Source of the DNA: JAQVXR01 sp050945755
GTDB taxonomy: Bacteria; Bacillota; Dehalobacteriia; Dehalobacteriales; Dehalobacteriaceae
Length of the DNA stretch: 45,173 nt
Direction: 5' to 3'
NCBI GenBank assembly: GCA_050945755.1
Contig: JBMNTN010000013.1
Span: 1-45,173, forward strand
Position numbers and translations under genes: made by a program. Shown here in pieces: positions 24,551-32,410 of the stretch (position 1 is the first letter of the stretch; every line of letters begins with the position of its first letter). The notes under the pieces were generated by a model, which searched no databases, was not told the DNA's origin, and worked only from the letters and a program-made list of their open reading frames with translations.

Positions 24551-24709
24551 TTACCGGGAAGTAATATCAATGAAGATGTTTGGGTCAATCAAGGGGTCAA
24601 TGATTTTATGCCTATTTTCTTTTGGCCGGCATTTTAGATAATGATTTCTTATCCTTGTATTGTTGTAATTAAAAAAATGATTTGGGTCAATTTGTATATC
24701 GATAATCAT
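24551..24709 (-). CDS. Small hypothetical protein (52 aa)
   Basis: A 52-residue reading frame starting MIIDIQIDPNHFF and ending DPNIFIDITSR, with the tripeptide DPN repeated. No family is recognised. The case for translation is the strong minus-strand Shine-Dalgarno CGGAGG seven bases before ATG 24709, with a possible TTGATT/TCATAA promoter about 45 bases further upstream. Against it are its small size and the lack of any homologue I know. It fills the otherwise empty 580-base gap between DUF5685 and the EamA gene. Confidence 0.4.
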   Translation of the reverse strand: MIIDIQIDPNHFFNYNNTRIRNHYLKCRPKENRHKIIDPLIDPNIFIDITSR

Positions 24710-24840
24710 CTTATACCTCCGAAACTTATGAAATTTTTTAGATGATATAATCAATACCATGCCCGGATGTTTATTTTTTTATGCTGTTTTTCTCCGGAAT
24801 TAGATATTCATGAAGAAAGGAAATGTTTAAAGGTAAGAAC

Positions 24841-25737
24841 ATGAGCGACAAAAGCAACAATGGCAAAGAATCAACTCTTATTTATCACGGCTCCTTATTT
24901 TTGGCTGTACTCATTTGGAGTACTACTTTTGTAAACATTAAGATTGTTATAAATGAAGTCCCACCTAACACTTTGGCATTCTTGCGCTTTTTGGTGGCCA
25001 GTATTGTTTTAGTAGTTTTTTTTATGATCAGGCACCAGCCCCGGATTCCCCAAAAAGATTGGCTGCAGGTAATCATTGGTGGTTTGGCAGGTGTTACCCT
25101 GTACAATATTTTGCAGAACCAAGGCTTGCGCTACGCAGGTGCTACTGAAGCGGCAATTCTGACATCAATTTCCCCCGTTTTTATGGTTCTTTTTGCATGG
25201 GCATTATTAAAGGAAAGGCCTAAGGTTCGTCAGCTTGTGGGGATTGGGGCAGCATTTGTCGGCTCAGTGCTGGTGTCCACTAACGGGCATATAGGTGATC
25301 TGGCTTTAGATTTCCTAAGGCTGTATGGAGATGCTTTGATGCTTCTTACAGCTGTTGCCTGGGCAGGTTACAGCATCAGCATCAAACCTCTTTTGGAAAA
25401 ATATCCGCCGGTATCCGTGTTAACCTACTGTACTGTGGCAGGCACCTTGTTTTTAGTACCGGTTTTCCTTTTGGACAATCCGGCGAATTTAAAAGAGATC
25501 AGCTTTATAGGTTGGCTGAACGTTTTTTATTTAGGTATTCTTGCTTCCGCCTTTGCTTATCTTCTCTGGAACACCGCACTTAAAAAAGTGGCGGTAACTA
25601 CGGCTGCCGCCTATATTTACCTCTTGCCGGTTCTCTCCGCTTTTTTTGCAGCATTGGTTCTCCATGAGACCATTACCGTTTATATTGTAATCGGAGGTTT
25701 GGTTGTTTTAGCGGGAACATATTTTGCCAGTGAATAA
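24841..25737 (+). CDS. EamA/DMT-family transporter
   Basis: A 298-residue inner-membrane protein with ten predicted helices formed by two EamA repeats (about residues 8-140 and 155-295). The family pattern is visible: FLAVLIWSTTFVNIKIV, NTLAFLRFLVASIVL, ATEAAILTSISPVFMVLFAWALLKERP in repeat one and GDALMLLTAVAWAGYSI, AYIYLLPVLSAFFAALVLHE in repeat two. Members mostly export amino acids or other metabolites; the substrate here cannot be predicted. ATG 24841 follows AAAGGT by six bases; ATG 24823 is too close to its upstream AAAGG. Single gene. Confidence 0.92.
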   Translation: MSDKSNNGKESTLIYHGSLFLAVLIWSTTFVNIKIVINEVPPNTLAFLRFLVASIVLVVFFMIRHQPRIPQKDWLQVIIGGLAGVTLYNILQNQGLRYAGATEAAILTSISPVFMVLFAWALLKERPKVRQLVGIGAAFVGSVLVSTNGHIGDLALDFLRLYGDALMLLTAVAWAGYSISIKPLLEKYPPVSVLTYCTVAGTLFLVPVFLLDNPANLKEISFIGWLNVFYLGILASAFAYLLWNTALKKVAVTTAAAYIYLLPVLSAFFAALVLHETITVYIVIGGLVVLAGTYFASE

Positions 25738-25779
25738 GAAGTATCTTTTGTAATCGGTCGGTGTGGCAATTGGGGTTTC

Positions 25780-25809
25780 TTGCCATGCCGGCTCTATTTT
25801 TGTTATAAT
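25780..25809 (+). promoter_or_regulatory. gatC promoter
   Basis: TTGCCA (25780-25785) and TATAAT (25804-25809) are 18 bases apart. TGGCAA/TTGCCA (25764-25769 and 25780-25785) also form an inverted repeat over the -35 region. Confidence 0.65.
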
Positions 25810-25846
25810 AGCAAAGGTAGTAGTTTGGTAAAGGATGGTGAAAAAA

Positions 25847-26131
25847 TTGGCGATTTCAGTAAAAGATTTAGAGCATGTTGCCTTGTTGGCTCGTATAGAG
25901 CTTTCAGAGGAGGAAAAAGACATTTACACCGAACAGCTCAATGTGATTTTAGGTCATATCGAAAAATTAAAAGAACTGGATACAACTGATGTTCCTCCGA
26001 CAATCCATGTGCTTCCCATACATAATGTACTGAGAGAAGATGAAGAACGTCCTTCCATGGACAGGGAAAAAGTATTGCAGAATGCTCCCCAAAGGGAAGA
26101 CGGCCAATTCCGGGTACCAAAAATTGTTTAA
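25847..26131 (+). CDS. gatC: Asp-tRNA(Asn)/Glu-tRNA(Gln) amidotransferase subunit C
   Basis: A 94-residue GatC protein (AISVKDLEHVALLARIELSEEE, then VPPTIHVLPIHNVLREDEERPSM). GatC stabilises the GatA-GatB complex that amidates misacylated Glu-tRNA(Gln) or Asp-tRNA(Asn). TTG 25847 is preferred, with GGATGGTGA just upstream and fit to family starts; ATG 25835 is the in-frame alternative. gatA follows after 112 bases with its own RBS. Confidence 0.95.
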   Translation: MAISVKDLEHVALLARIELSEEEKDIYTEQLNVILGHIEKLKELDTTDVPPTIHVLPIHNVLREDEERPSMDREKVLQNAPQREDGQFRVPKIV

Positions 26132-26243
26132 TTTAGCTAACTCAGCTCACTTTGTATTCCAGTAATCTATTTTTATATAAACTGAAGTATTATGGGTTTT
26201 TACATAGGAACAAGACGCTTCCCAAAAAAGGAGGTTCAACACC

Positions 26244-27713
26244 TTGGATTTATTTAAGCTGACGATACACGAGCTGCATGAAATGCTCGTAAAAAAGGAA
26301 ATTAGTTCTTTAGAATTGACAAAAAGTGTTATTAAGCGGATTGAAGAAACTGATCCTAAGATAAAGGCATATGTTACAGTGGTTAAGGAACAGGCTTTGG
26401 TAAAAGCCCAGGAAGCGGATGACTTACTTTCCCGAGGTGAAAATGTCGGCCTGCTCACAGGAATTCCCATGGCTTTAAAAGACAATATTTGTACGGAAGG
26501 GATTCTTACCACCTGTTCATCTCAGATGCTGAAAAATTTTGTACCACCTTATGATGCTACTGTTACCCGACTGCTTTCAGATGCAGGAGCGGTACTTCTC
26601 GGGAAACTAAATATGGACGAGTTTGCGATGGGGTCTTCCACAGAGAATTCGGCATTTTTTCACACGCGAAATCCTTGGAATACCGATTGCGTTCCGGGAG
26701 GCTCCAGTGGCGGGGTTGTAGCTGCGGTAGCGGCTGATGAAGCAGTATTTGCTTTGGGTTCGGATACGGGAGGATCCATCAGGCAGCCTGCATCTTTCTG
26801 CGGGGTAATTGGGCTGAAACCTACATACGGTTATGTTTCCCGCTATGGGTTGGTTGCCTTTACATCATCTTTAGATCAGGTTGGGCCGGTGACTAAAGAT
26901 GTTACTGACTGTGCCATAGTGTTAAATGCCATTGCCGGCCATGATCCCAAAGATTCTACATCGGCTGATGTGTCGGTACCCGATTTTACAAAATACTTGA
27001 CTGGTGACATCGCAGGGATGAAAATTGGTATTCCCAAGGAATATTTTGCCGAAGGTATCCAGCCGGAAGTAAAAGATGCCGTGATGGCTGCTGTCCAGCA
27101 ATTTGCTGACTTGGGTGCTTGGGTGGAGGAAGTCTCTCTGCCCCATACGGAGTATGCCCTTCCTGTTTTTCATATTATTGCTTCTGCTGAGTGTAGTTCT
27201 AATCTGGCAAGATATGATGGTGTGTGTTATGGATATCGAGCTAAGGACTCGGAAGATATTGACACTATGTTCAAAAAAACCCGGCGCGAAGGGTTTGGGC
27301 CGGAAGTAAAAAGGCGGATTATTCTGGGCACCTATGCTTTAAGCTCCGGCTATTATGATGCTTATTACCTGAAAGCACTAAAGGTAAGAACTTTAATTAA
27401 AGAAGATTTTGATCGGGCTTTTGCAAAGTATGATATTCTGATCAGTCCTGCATCCCCGAACACCGCATTTAAGTTTGGGGAAAAATTAAGTGATCCGCTG
27501 GCCATGCATATGTCTGATAGAATGACAATTCCCACTAACCTGGCTGGTATTCCAGGCATTTCCGTTCCCTGCGGTTTTGCCCACGGATTGCCGATTGGAT
27601 TGCATATTATGGGAAAAGCCTTTGACGAAGGAAACATTTTAAAAGCTGCTTACGCCTACGAGCAGGCGGCAGGTTTTTACCGGCAGAGGCCAAACCGCAC
27701 AGGGGAGGAGTAA
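26244..27713 (+). CDS. gatA: Asp-tRNA(Asn)/Glu-tRNA(Gln) amidotransferase subunit A
   Basis: A 489-residue amidase-signature enzyme that frees ammonia from glutamine for tRNA amidation. The catalytic triad is visible as Lys79 (MALKDNI), Ser154 (GGSSGG) and Ser178 (DTGGSIRQPASFCG), the canonical numbering. The TTG start at 26244 is supported by AAAGGAGG nine to ten bases upstream. It is followed four bases later by gatB. Confidence 0.98.
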   Translation: MDLFKLTIHELHEMLVKKEISSLELTKSVIKRIEETDPKIKAYVTVVKEQALVKAQEADDLLSRGENVGLLTGIPMALKDNICTEGILTTCSSQMLKNFVPPYDATVTRLLSDAGAVLLGKLNMDEFAMGSSTENSAFFHTRNPWNTDCVPGGSSGGVVAAVAADEAVFALGSDTGGSIRQPASFCGVIGLKPTYGYVSRYGLVAFTSSLDQVGPVTKDVTDCAIVLNAIAGHDPKDSTSADVSVPDFTKYLTGDIAGMKIGIPKEYFAEGIQPEVKDAVMAAVQQFADLGAWVEEVSLPHTEYALPVFHIIASAECSSNLARYDGVCYGYRAKDSEDIDTMFKKTRREGFGPEVKRRIILGTYALSSGYYDAYYLKALKVRTLIKEDFDRAFAKYDILISPASPNTAFKFGEKLSDPLAMHMSDRMTIPTNLAGIPGISVPCGFAHGLPIGLHIMGKAFDEGNILKAAYAYEQAAGFYRQRPNRTGEE

Positions 27714-27717
27714 TTTG

Positions 27718-29166
27718 ATGAATATCGATAAATATGAAGTAGTAATCGGGCTTGAAGTTCACGCGGAATTAAAGACCAATACAAAAATATTTTGTAATTG
27801 CACAACAAAATTCGGGGGCAAACCTAATACACATGTCTGCCCTGGTTGCTTAGGGCTTCCGGGAGTGCTGCCTGTGTTAAATAAAAGGGTGGTGGACTTT
27901 GCCATAACAGCTGGGCTGGCCTTAAATTGTGAGATTGCCGAGTATACTAAGTTTGACCGAAAGAATTATTTTTATCCAGATATCCCCAAGAACTTCCAGA
28001 CCTCTCAATTTGATTTGCCCATATGTTCAAACGGGCATCTTGACATTGATGTGAGTGGAGAAACAAAACGTATTGGCATTACCCGGATTCATATGGAAGA
28101 GGATGCCGGGAAGCTGGTGCATGGTGGGGAAACGATTTCCAGTTCTAATTATTCTCTGGTTGATTATAACCGGTCAGGTGTACCTCTCTTGGAAATAGTT
28201 TCCGAACCTGATATGCGTTCATCGCTGGAAGCTAAGGCCTATTTGGAGCGATTAAAGGCTATCTTAGAATATACCGATGTTTCCGATTGCAAAATGCAGG
28301 AAGGGTCCCTGCGCTGTGACGCCAATATTTCTATTATGCCGAAGGGAAGCTCCGTTTTTGGGACACGAGTAGAAATCAAGAACTTGAATTCTTTTCGTGC
28401 CCTACAGCGGGCGCTGGACTATGAAATGCTACGTCATATTGAGGTGGTAGAAGAGGGAGGAACGTTGATCCAGGAAACTCGTACCTGGGATGATGCCAAG
28501 GGAATTACCCTTCCTTTAAGAAGCAAAGAGGAAGCCCATGATTATAGGTATTTTCCCGAACCGGATTTACCGCCTCTGGTAATCAGCAGGGATTGGGTGG
28601 AAAGGATTAAAAAAACTTTGCCGGAATTACCCCAAGCTCGGAAAGAAAGGCTGATCAAAGAGTATGGCCTTCCGGAATATGATGCTGGCATTATTACCAG
28701 TTCAAAAGCATTAGCTGATTTTTTTGCCGCTTGTGTTAGTGCCTATCCGGAAGCAAAAACGGTTAGCAACTGGTTGATGGGAGAATTAACTCGGCTTCTC
28801 AATGCCCGTGAGAAAGAAATAACTGATTCTCCTATTACCCCGGAAATGCTGGTGGAAATGCTTCAGCTCCTCGATAAGGGTACGATCAGTGGCAAAATTG
28901 CTAAGACGGTATTTGAAGAGATGTTTGAGACAGGAAAACGGGCGGAGGAGATTGTTAAAGAAAAAGGTCTTGTCCAAATATCTGATCAAGCAGCGCTGGA
29001 AAAAATGGTGAATGAGGTGATTGAGGCTAATCCGAAATCGGTTGAGGATTACCGGGCCGGAAAAGGAAAGGCCATTGGTTTTTTAGTCGGACAGGTTATG
29101 AAGCTATCAAAAGGAAAGGCCAATCCTGGGTTGGTAAACAGTCTGTTAAGGGAAAAATTGAAGTAA
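27718..29166 (+). CDS. gatB: Asp-tRNA(Asn)/Glu-tRNA(Gln) amidotransferase subunit B
   Basis: A 482-residue GatB protein. The cradle domain has GLEVHAEL, a four-Cys zinc site (FCNCTTKFGG then VCPGCLGLPG), DRKNYFYPDIPKNFQTSQ, and the kinase-like motifs MEEDAGK and NRSGVPLLEIVSEPD. The C-terminal helical/YqeY tail binds tRNA. GatB phosphorylates the carboxylate of the misacylated tRNA before amidation. ATG 27718 follows GGGGAGGAG; in-frame TTG 27715 is less likely. Confidence 0.98.
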   Translation: MNIDKYEVVIGLEVHAELKTNTKIFCNCTTKFGGKPNTHVCPGCLGLPGVLPVLNKRVVDFAITAGLALNCEIAEYTKFDRKNYFYPDIPKNFQTSQFDLPICSNGHLDIDVSGETKRIGITRIHMEEDAGKLVHGGETISSSNYSLVDYNRSGVPLLEIVSEPDMRSSLEAKAYLERLKAILEYTDVSDCKMQEGSLRCDANISIMPKGSSVFGTRVEIKNLNSFRALQRALDYEMLRHIEVVEEGGTLIQETRTWDDAKGITLPLRSKEEAHDYRYFPEPDLPPLVISRDWVERIKKTLPELPQARKERLIKEYGLPEYDAGIITSSKALADFFAACVSAYPEAKTVSNWLMGELTRLLNAREKEITDSPITPEMLVEMLQLLDKGTISGKIAKTVFEEMFETGKRAEEIVKEKGLVQISDQAALEKMVNEVIEANPKSVEDYRAGKGKAIGFLVGQVMKLSKGKANPGLVNSLLREKLK

Positions 29167-29177
29167 TTTGCGATGTG

Positions 29178-29205
29178 GCCCGGCATTATGCCGGGCTAAA
29201 ATTTT
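29178..29205 (+). terminator. Terminator-like hairpin after gatB
   Basis: GCCCGGCA (29178-29185) pairs perfectly with TGCCGGGC (29189-29196), followed by TAAAATTTT, a weak U tract. The remaining bases to about 29541 show no gene. A small inverted repeat (TGCC/GGCA around 29428-29443) is the only other structure. Confidence 0.65.
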
Positions 29206-29557
29206 GAGACGTTGTGAAGCAACATTATCTACCAATAATTTACATAAAATTTCAAAGGTCTTTGGATGAAGCTTGCGAATAATAATATAGAGAGAGCTAA
29301 GTGGTCATAAAAAATTCAGAATATTCAAAAAATAAAATACTTTTTTAGTAAGAAAAGAATTATAAAATAAAACTAATTGTATCTGCTTCCTCATATGATT
29401 AGATAATAAGACGCCCGCTATCATGTACTGCCTCTAAAGGGGCAAGATCGGTCTAAATTAACTGAAGCTGTAGTGCTCTTTAATAGAAGGGGGTGGGAGG
29501 GGGACAAAAACACAAGATTAGCTTACTGGTTTGATTATAGGAAGGAGGAAGATGCTG

Positions 29558-30133
29558 ATGGCAAATACGAACAACAGCAACCCAATCGCTGATCCTGGTC
29601 CTCTGGGGTTAGCCGGTTATGCTGCCAGTACTCTGGCTTTATGTACTTATAATGCTGGCTTGCTGCCTGCCTCGGGAAAAGCAATTGTTTTTATGCTGGC
29701 ATTTTGGTATGGCGGCATTGTCCAAATCCTGGTAGGTATGTGGGAAGTCAAACGGAATAATCTTTTTGGTGCTGTAGCCTTTACTACATACGGAGCTTTT
29801 TGGTGTGCCTTTGCCTCCATGGAGGTTTTTGTCAAAGCAGGAATTTATACCTTTGGTGCTTATGATGTGGGGTTGTTTTTGCTGGCGTTTACCATTTTTA
29901 CGTTTTATATGTGGATTGGGACTTTCAAATTAAATAATGCTCTTGTTTTTACTTTTACCACATTATTTCTCGCCTTTCTCTTTCTAACCCTTGGCGAATT
30001 CGGTTATGGTACCACTGTTTTAGGGGGTTGGATTGGGATTGCTTCTGCTCTTGGGGCGTTTTACACCTCAGCAGCCAGTGTACTCAATAATGTTTTTCGA
30101 AGAAAGGTTCTCCCTATTGGACCGAGGGGCTAA
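29558..30133 (+). CDS. AceTr/SatP (GPR1/FUN34/YaaH) family transporter, probable acetate/succinate uptake
   Basis: A 191-residue membrane protein with six predicted helices and the family motif near the N-terminus (NPIADPGPLGLAGYAASTLALCTYNAG). Family members such as E. coli SatP move acetate and succinate with protons. FWYGGIVQILVGMWEVKRNN and the AFWCAFAS segment agree with the family core. ATG 29558 has AAGGAGG nine bases upstream; ATG 29552 and TTG 29531 are less likely. It stands alone with its own terminator, and acetate handling would fit an anaerobic fermenter or syntroph. Confidence 0.92.
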   Translation: MANTNNSNPIADPGPLGLAGYAASTLALCTYNAGLLPASGKAIVFMLAFWYGGIVQILVGMWEVKRNNLFGAVAFTTYGAFWCAFASMEVFVKAGIYTFGAYDVGLFLLAFTIFTFYMWIGTFKLNNALVFTFTTLFLAFLFLTLGEFGYGTTVLGGWIGIASALGAFYTSAASVLNNVFRRKVLPIGPRG

Positions 30134-30144
30134 AATTAATGATA

Positions 30145-30177
30145 AAAAATCCGGATTTAAAAGTCCGGATTTTTTAT
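30145..30177. terminator. Bidirectional terminator between the SatP-like gene and the minus-strand CBM gene
   Basis: AAAAATCCGGA (30145-30155) pairs perfectly with TCCGGATTTTT (30164-30174). T runs flank the stem on both strands, so it can serve both converging genes. Confidence 0.92.
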
Positions 30178-30198
30178 TTAGAAAATATTTGTCAACTA

Positions 30199-30501
30199 TT
30201 ATCTTTTTATAAATAACGTCCAGTTTTTCCCATTATTGTTATCCCAATTATTGGCACTATCTTTGAAACAGAAGTTGAAAGTACCGTCTGACATTGGTGT
30301 AATATCACATGTGCAACCGGTAGCCGTGTTAAACATAGGAATATCTTGGGGGTTGCTCCAACTTTGCCCGTATCCGCAATGAAGATAAACCTGATCTGCT
30401 CCTGATTTTTTTAATAGTCCGTCGTAATGAATATTACATTGCTCTCCTATTTTACTTGGCATGGGATTTATCGCAATGCCGTGTTCGCTGTAACCGTACA
30501 T
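30199..30501 (-). CDS. Stand-alone starch/glycogen-binding module (CBM53-like)
   Basis: A 100-residue protein that is essentially a single carbohydrate-binding domain: CNIHYDGLLKKSGADQVYLHCGYGQSWSN, then GTFNFCFKDSANNWDNNNGKNWTLFI. These motifs match the CBM25/CBM53 starch-binding type. There is no signal peptide and no enzyme domain, so it should act in the cytoplasm. A paralogue is encoded divergently at 30652, followed by glycosyltransferase and sugar-nucleotide genes. AAGGAGG precedes the minus-strand ATG at 30501. Possible roles are tethering enzymes to glycogen granules or sensing polymer. Confidence 0.82.
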   Translation of the reverse strand: MYGYSEHGIAINPMPSKIGEQCNIHYDGLLKKSGADQVYLHCGYGQSWSNPQDIPMFNTATGCTCDITPMSDGTFNFCFKDSANNWDNNNGKNWTLFIKR

Positions 30502-30651
30502 AGAATTACCTCCTTACAATTATTTAAAAGACATTATTATTTTTCTCGACACCTTTTAATTTTATGAAGCCTGTTTTTACCAGACATAAAGTTTTTCATA
30601 TTTTGACATAGTAATAATAAATTAGAAAGAACTGTGTGGGGGTGCATTTAA

Positions 30652-31026
30652 TTGGATAAAAAGTATACAAACTTTTCTAAACAAGATGATAGATTAAGGT
30701 TAATGCGTGAAGCTGAATTTCCGGGAGGAGTAGTGGTTGATCCTACCCCGATTACAGCAGGGGCAAAGGTTACTGTTCTTTATTATGGCCTATTGGCAGA
30801 AAGCGGTGCTGATGAAGTTTATCTGCATACCGGGTACGGGCCGGTTAATCATTGGGAAGATGTTTATGAGTATAAAATGGGTCGTACTACACGCGGCTTT
30901 GAGAAAACTTTTAATGTGAACGACCCCAGTAGGTTAAATTTCTGTTTTCGAGATTCCATCGGTAACTGGGATAATAACGGAGGAAATAATTGGAGTTTTG
31001 AAATTCATACCGGGCAGCAGCAGTAA
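30652..31026 (+). CDS. Stand-alone starch/glycogen-binding module (CBM53-like), second copy
   Basis: A 124-residue protein with a charged N-terminal tail (about 30 residues, includes RLRLMREAEFPGGVVVDP) and one CBM53-like domain: VTVLYYGLLAESGADEVYLHTGYG, WEDVYEYKM, and LNFCFRDSIGNWDNNGGNNWSFEI. No signal peptide or catalytic domain is present. It shares the SGADxVYLHxGYG and F(C)F.DS..NWDNN motifs with the minus-strand neighbour. TTG 30652 has GGGGGTG seven bases upstream. The GT4 gene follows after 111 bases, linking it to polymer synthesis. Confidence 0.82.
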   Translation: MDKKYTNFSKQDDRLRLMREAEFPGGVVVDPTPITAGAKVTVLYYGLLAESGADEVYLHTGYGPVNHWEDVYEYKMGRTTRGFEKTFNVNDPSRLNFCFRDSIGNWDNNGGNNWSFEIHTGQQQ

Positions 31027-31031
31027 TTTTA

Positions 31032-31049
31032 AGCCGCCGTCAGGCGGCT
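31032..31049 (+). terminator. Weak terminator hairpin after the CBM gene
   Basis: AGCCGCC-GTCA-GGCGGCT is a perfect seven-pair hairpin, followed only by GATTGTTT. It may attenuate rather than end transcription into the GT4 gene. Confidence 0.5.
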
Positions 31050-31137
31050 GATTGTTTGAGCTCGCAAAAAGCTGTCGGTAATAATTATGGCCAAAGATTG
31101 AGAAAATAATTAAGAAATTTTCTAAGGGGGAGGCATT

Positions 31138-32370
31138 ATGCGCATCCTAACATTATCTTGGGAGTATCCACCTAAAAGTGTGGGTGGTTTAGCCCGGCAC
31201 GTGTATGATTTGACAAAGGAACTTGCCCGCCAGGAAGAGGATATTTTTCTATTGACCTGTGGGGTAGATGGGGCACCTGATGAGGAAAATGTTCATAATG
31301 TAAGAGTATTTCGTACTAACCCGCTTGGCTTGCCGGCGAAGGATTTTGTAACAGGGATTCTTCAGCTCAATTTTTCCCTTCTGAAAAAAGCTGTAGAAAT
31401 AATTCAGGATTATGGTCCCTTTGATATTATCCATGCACATGATTGGTTAGTAGCTTTTGCCGCTTGGACTATTAAACATGCATACAGAATTCCCCTGGTT
31501 TCTACAATTCATGCCACAGAGTATGGGAGAAACCAAGGATTACATAATGATGTCCAACGTTATATTAGTGATACAGAATGGTGGCTTACTTATGAATCAT
31601 GGAGAGTAATTGTCTGCAGCCACTATATGAAAAATGAATTACAAAATATTTTTCAGCTGCCGGATAATAAATTAACCGTAGTTCCCAACGGTGTGGATCC
31701 AAATAGCTTTTCTCAAGTTGATCCGGGTTTTTCCCGCAGAAACTATGCGGCAGACGATGAAAAGATTGTTTTTTTTGTCGGGAGGTTGGTTCCGGAAAAA
31801 GGGGTTGAGGTACTGCTTGATGCTGCCCCGAAGATACTTCATTACTGTCCGGAAGCAAAGTTTATTATTGCCGGTAAAGGCCCCAGTGAAGAATACTTAA
31901 AACAAAAAGCCCATATGATTAATATTGATGCCAAAGTATACTTTACCGGGTACATTGACGATAGTACCAGAAACGGTTTATATCGAAGTGCTCAAGCGGC
32001 GGTATTTCCCAGTACTTATGAACCTTTTGGCATTGTGGCTTTAGAAGCAATGGCGGCTCAAACACCGGTAATAGTGTCTGATGTGGGCGGATTAAGTGAA
32101 ATTATTAGTCATGGAATTGATGGATTGAAAGTTTACGGCGGAAATCCAAATTCTCTTGCCGATAATATAATTCATGTACTGAAGAGCCCTGATTTAGGTG
32201 AATACATGAAAAAAAGAGCCTTTGAAAAAGTGACACAGTATTTTAACTGGGATAAAATTTCTCGGGAAACCCGTCAGGTTTACCGGGCTGTTCAAGAAGC
32301 CGCCCAAAAGTGTGAATGGAAAACACCCCAAGTTCGATATGAAAATAATTTTATAGGAAGGTATAGTTAA
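31138..32370 (+). CDS. GT4-family glycosyltransferase (glycogen-synthase-like)
   Basis: A 410-residue GT-B enzyme. The N-terminal domain begins MRILTLSWEYPPKSVGGLARHV, the glycogen-synthase-type acceptor/nucleotide loop, and has DIIHAHDWLVAFAAW. The C-terminal nucleotide-sugar domain shows VGRLVPEKGVEVLLDA and the EPFGIVALEAMA motif with the E-x7-E glutamates. Context (CBM53 modules, nucleotidyltransferase fusion, GH57 branching enzyme) supports ADP- or GDP-sugar-dependent glycogen-like synthesis; the true acceptor is unproven. GGGGGAGG precedes ATG 31138. The next gene begins 40 bases later. Confidence 0.88.
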   Translation: MRILTLSWEYPPKSVGGLARHVYDLTKELARQEEDIFLLTCGVDGAPDEENVHNVRVFRTNPLGLPAKDFVTGILQLNFSLLKKAVEIIQDYGPFDIIHAHDWLVAFAAWTIKHAYRIPLVSTIHATEYGRNQGLHNDVQRYISDTEWWLTYESWRVIVCSHYMKNELQNIFQLPDNKLTVVPNGVDPNSFSQVDPGFSRRNYAADDEKIVFFVGRLVPEKGVEVLLDAAPKILHYCPEAKFIIAGKGPSEEYLKQKAHMINIDAKVYFTGYIDDSTRNGLYRSAQAAVFPSTYEPFGIVALEAMAAQTPVIVSDVGGLSEIISHGIDGLKVYGGNPNSLADNIIHVLKSPDLGEYMKKRAFEKVTQYFNWDKISRETRQVYRAVQEAAQKCEWKTPQVRYENNFIGRYS

Positions 32371-32410
32371 CAATACACATTTTCAAGCGGACTGAAACGG
32401 AGGAGATGAC

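Noticed and set aside
24416..24637. Plus-strand 73-codon open frame
   Set aside because: It overlaps the minus-strand small gene with the better RBS and has no Shine-Dalgarno or known domain.
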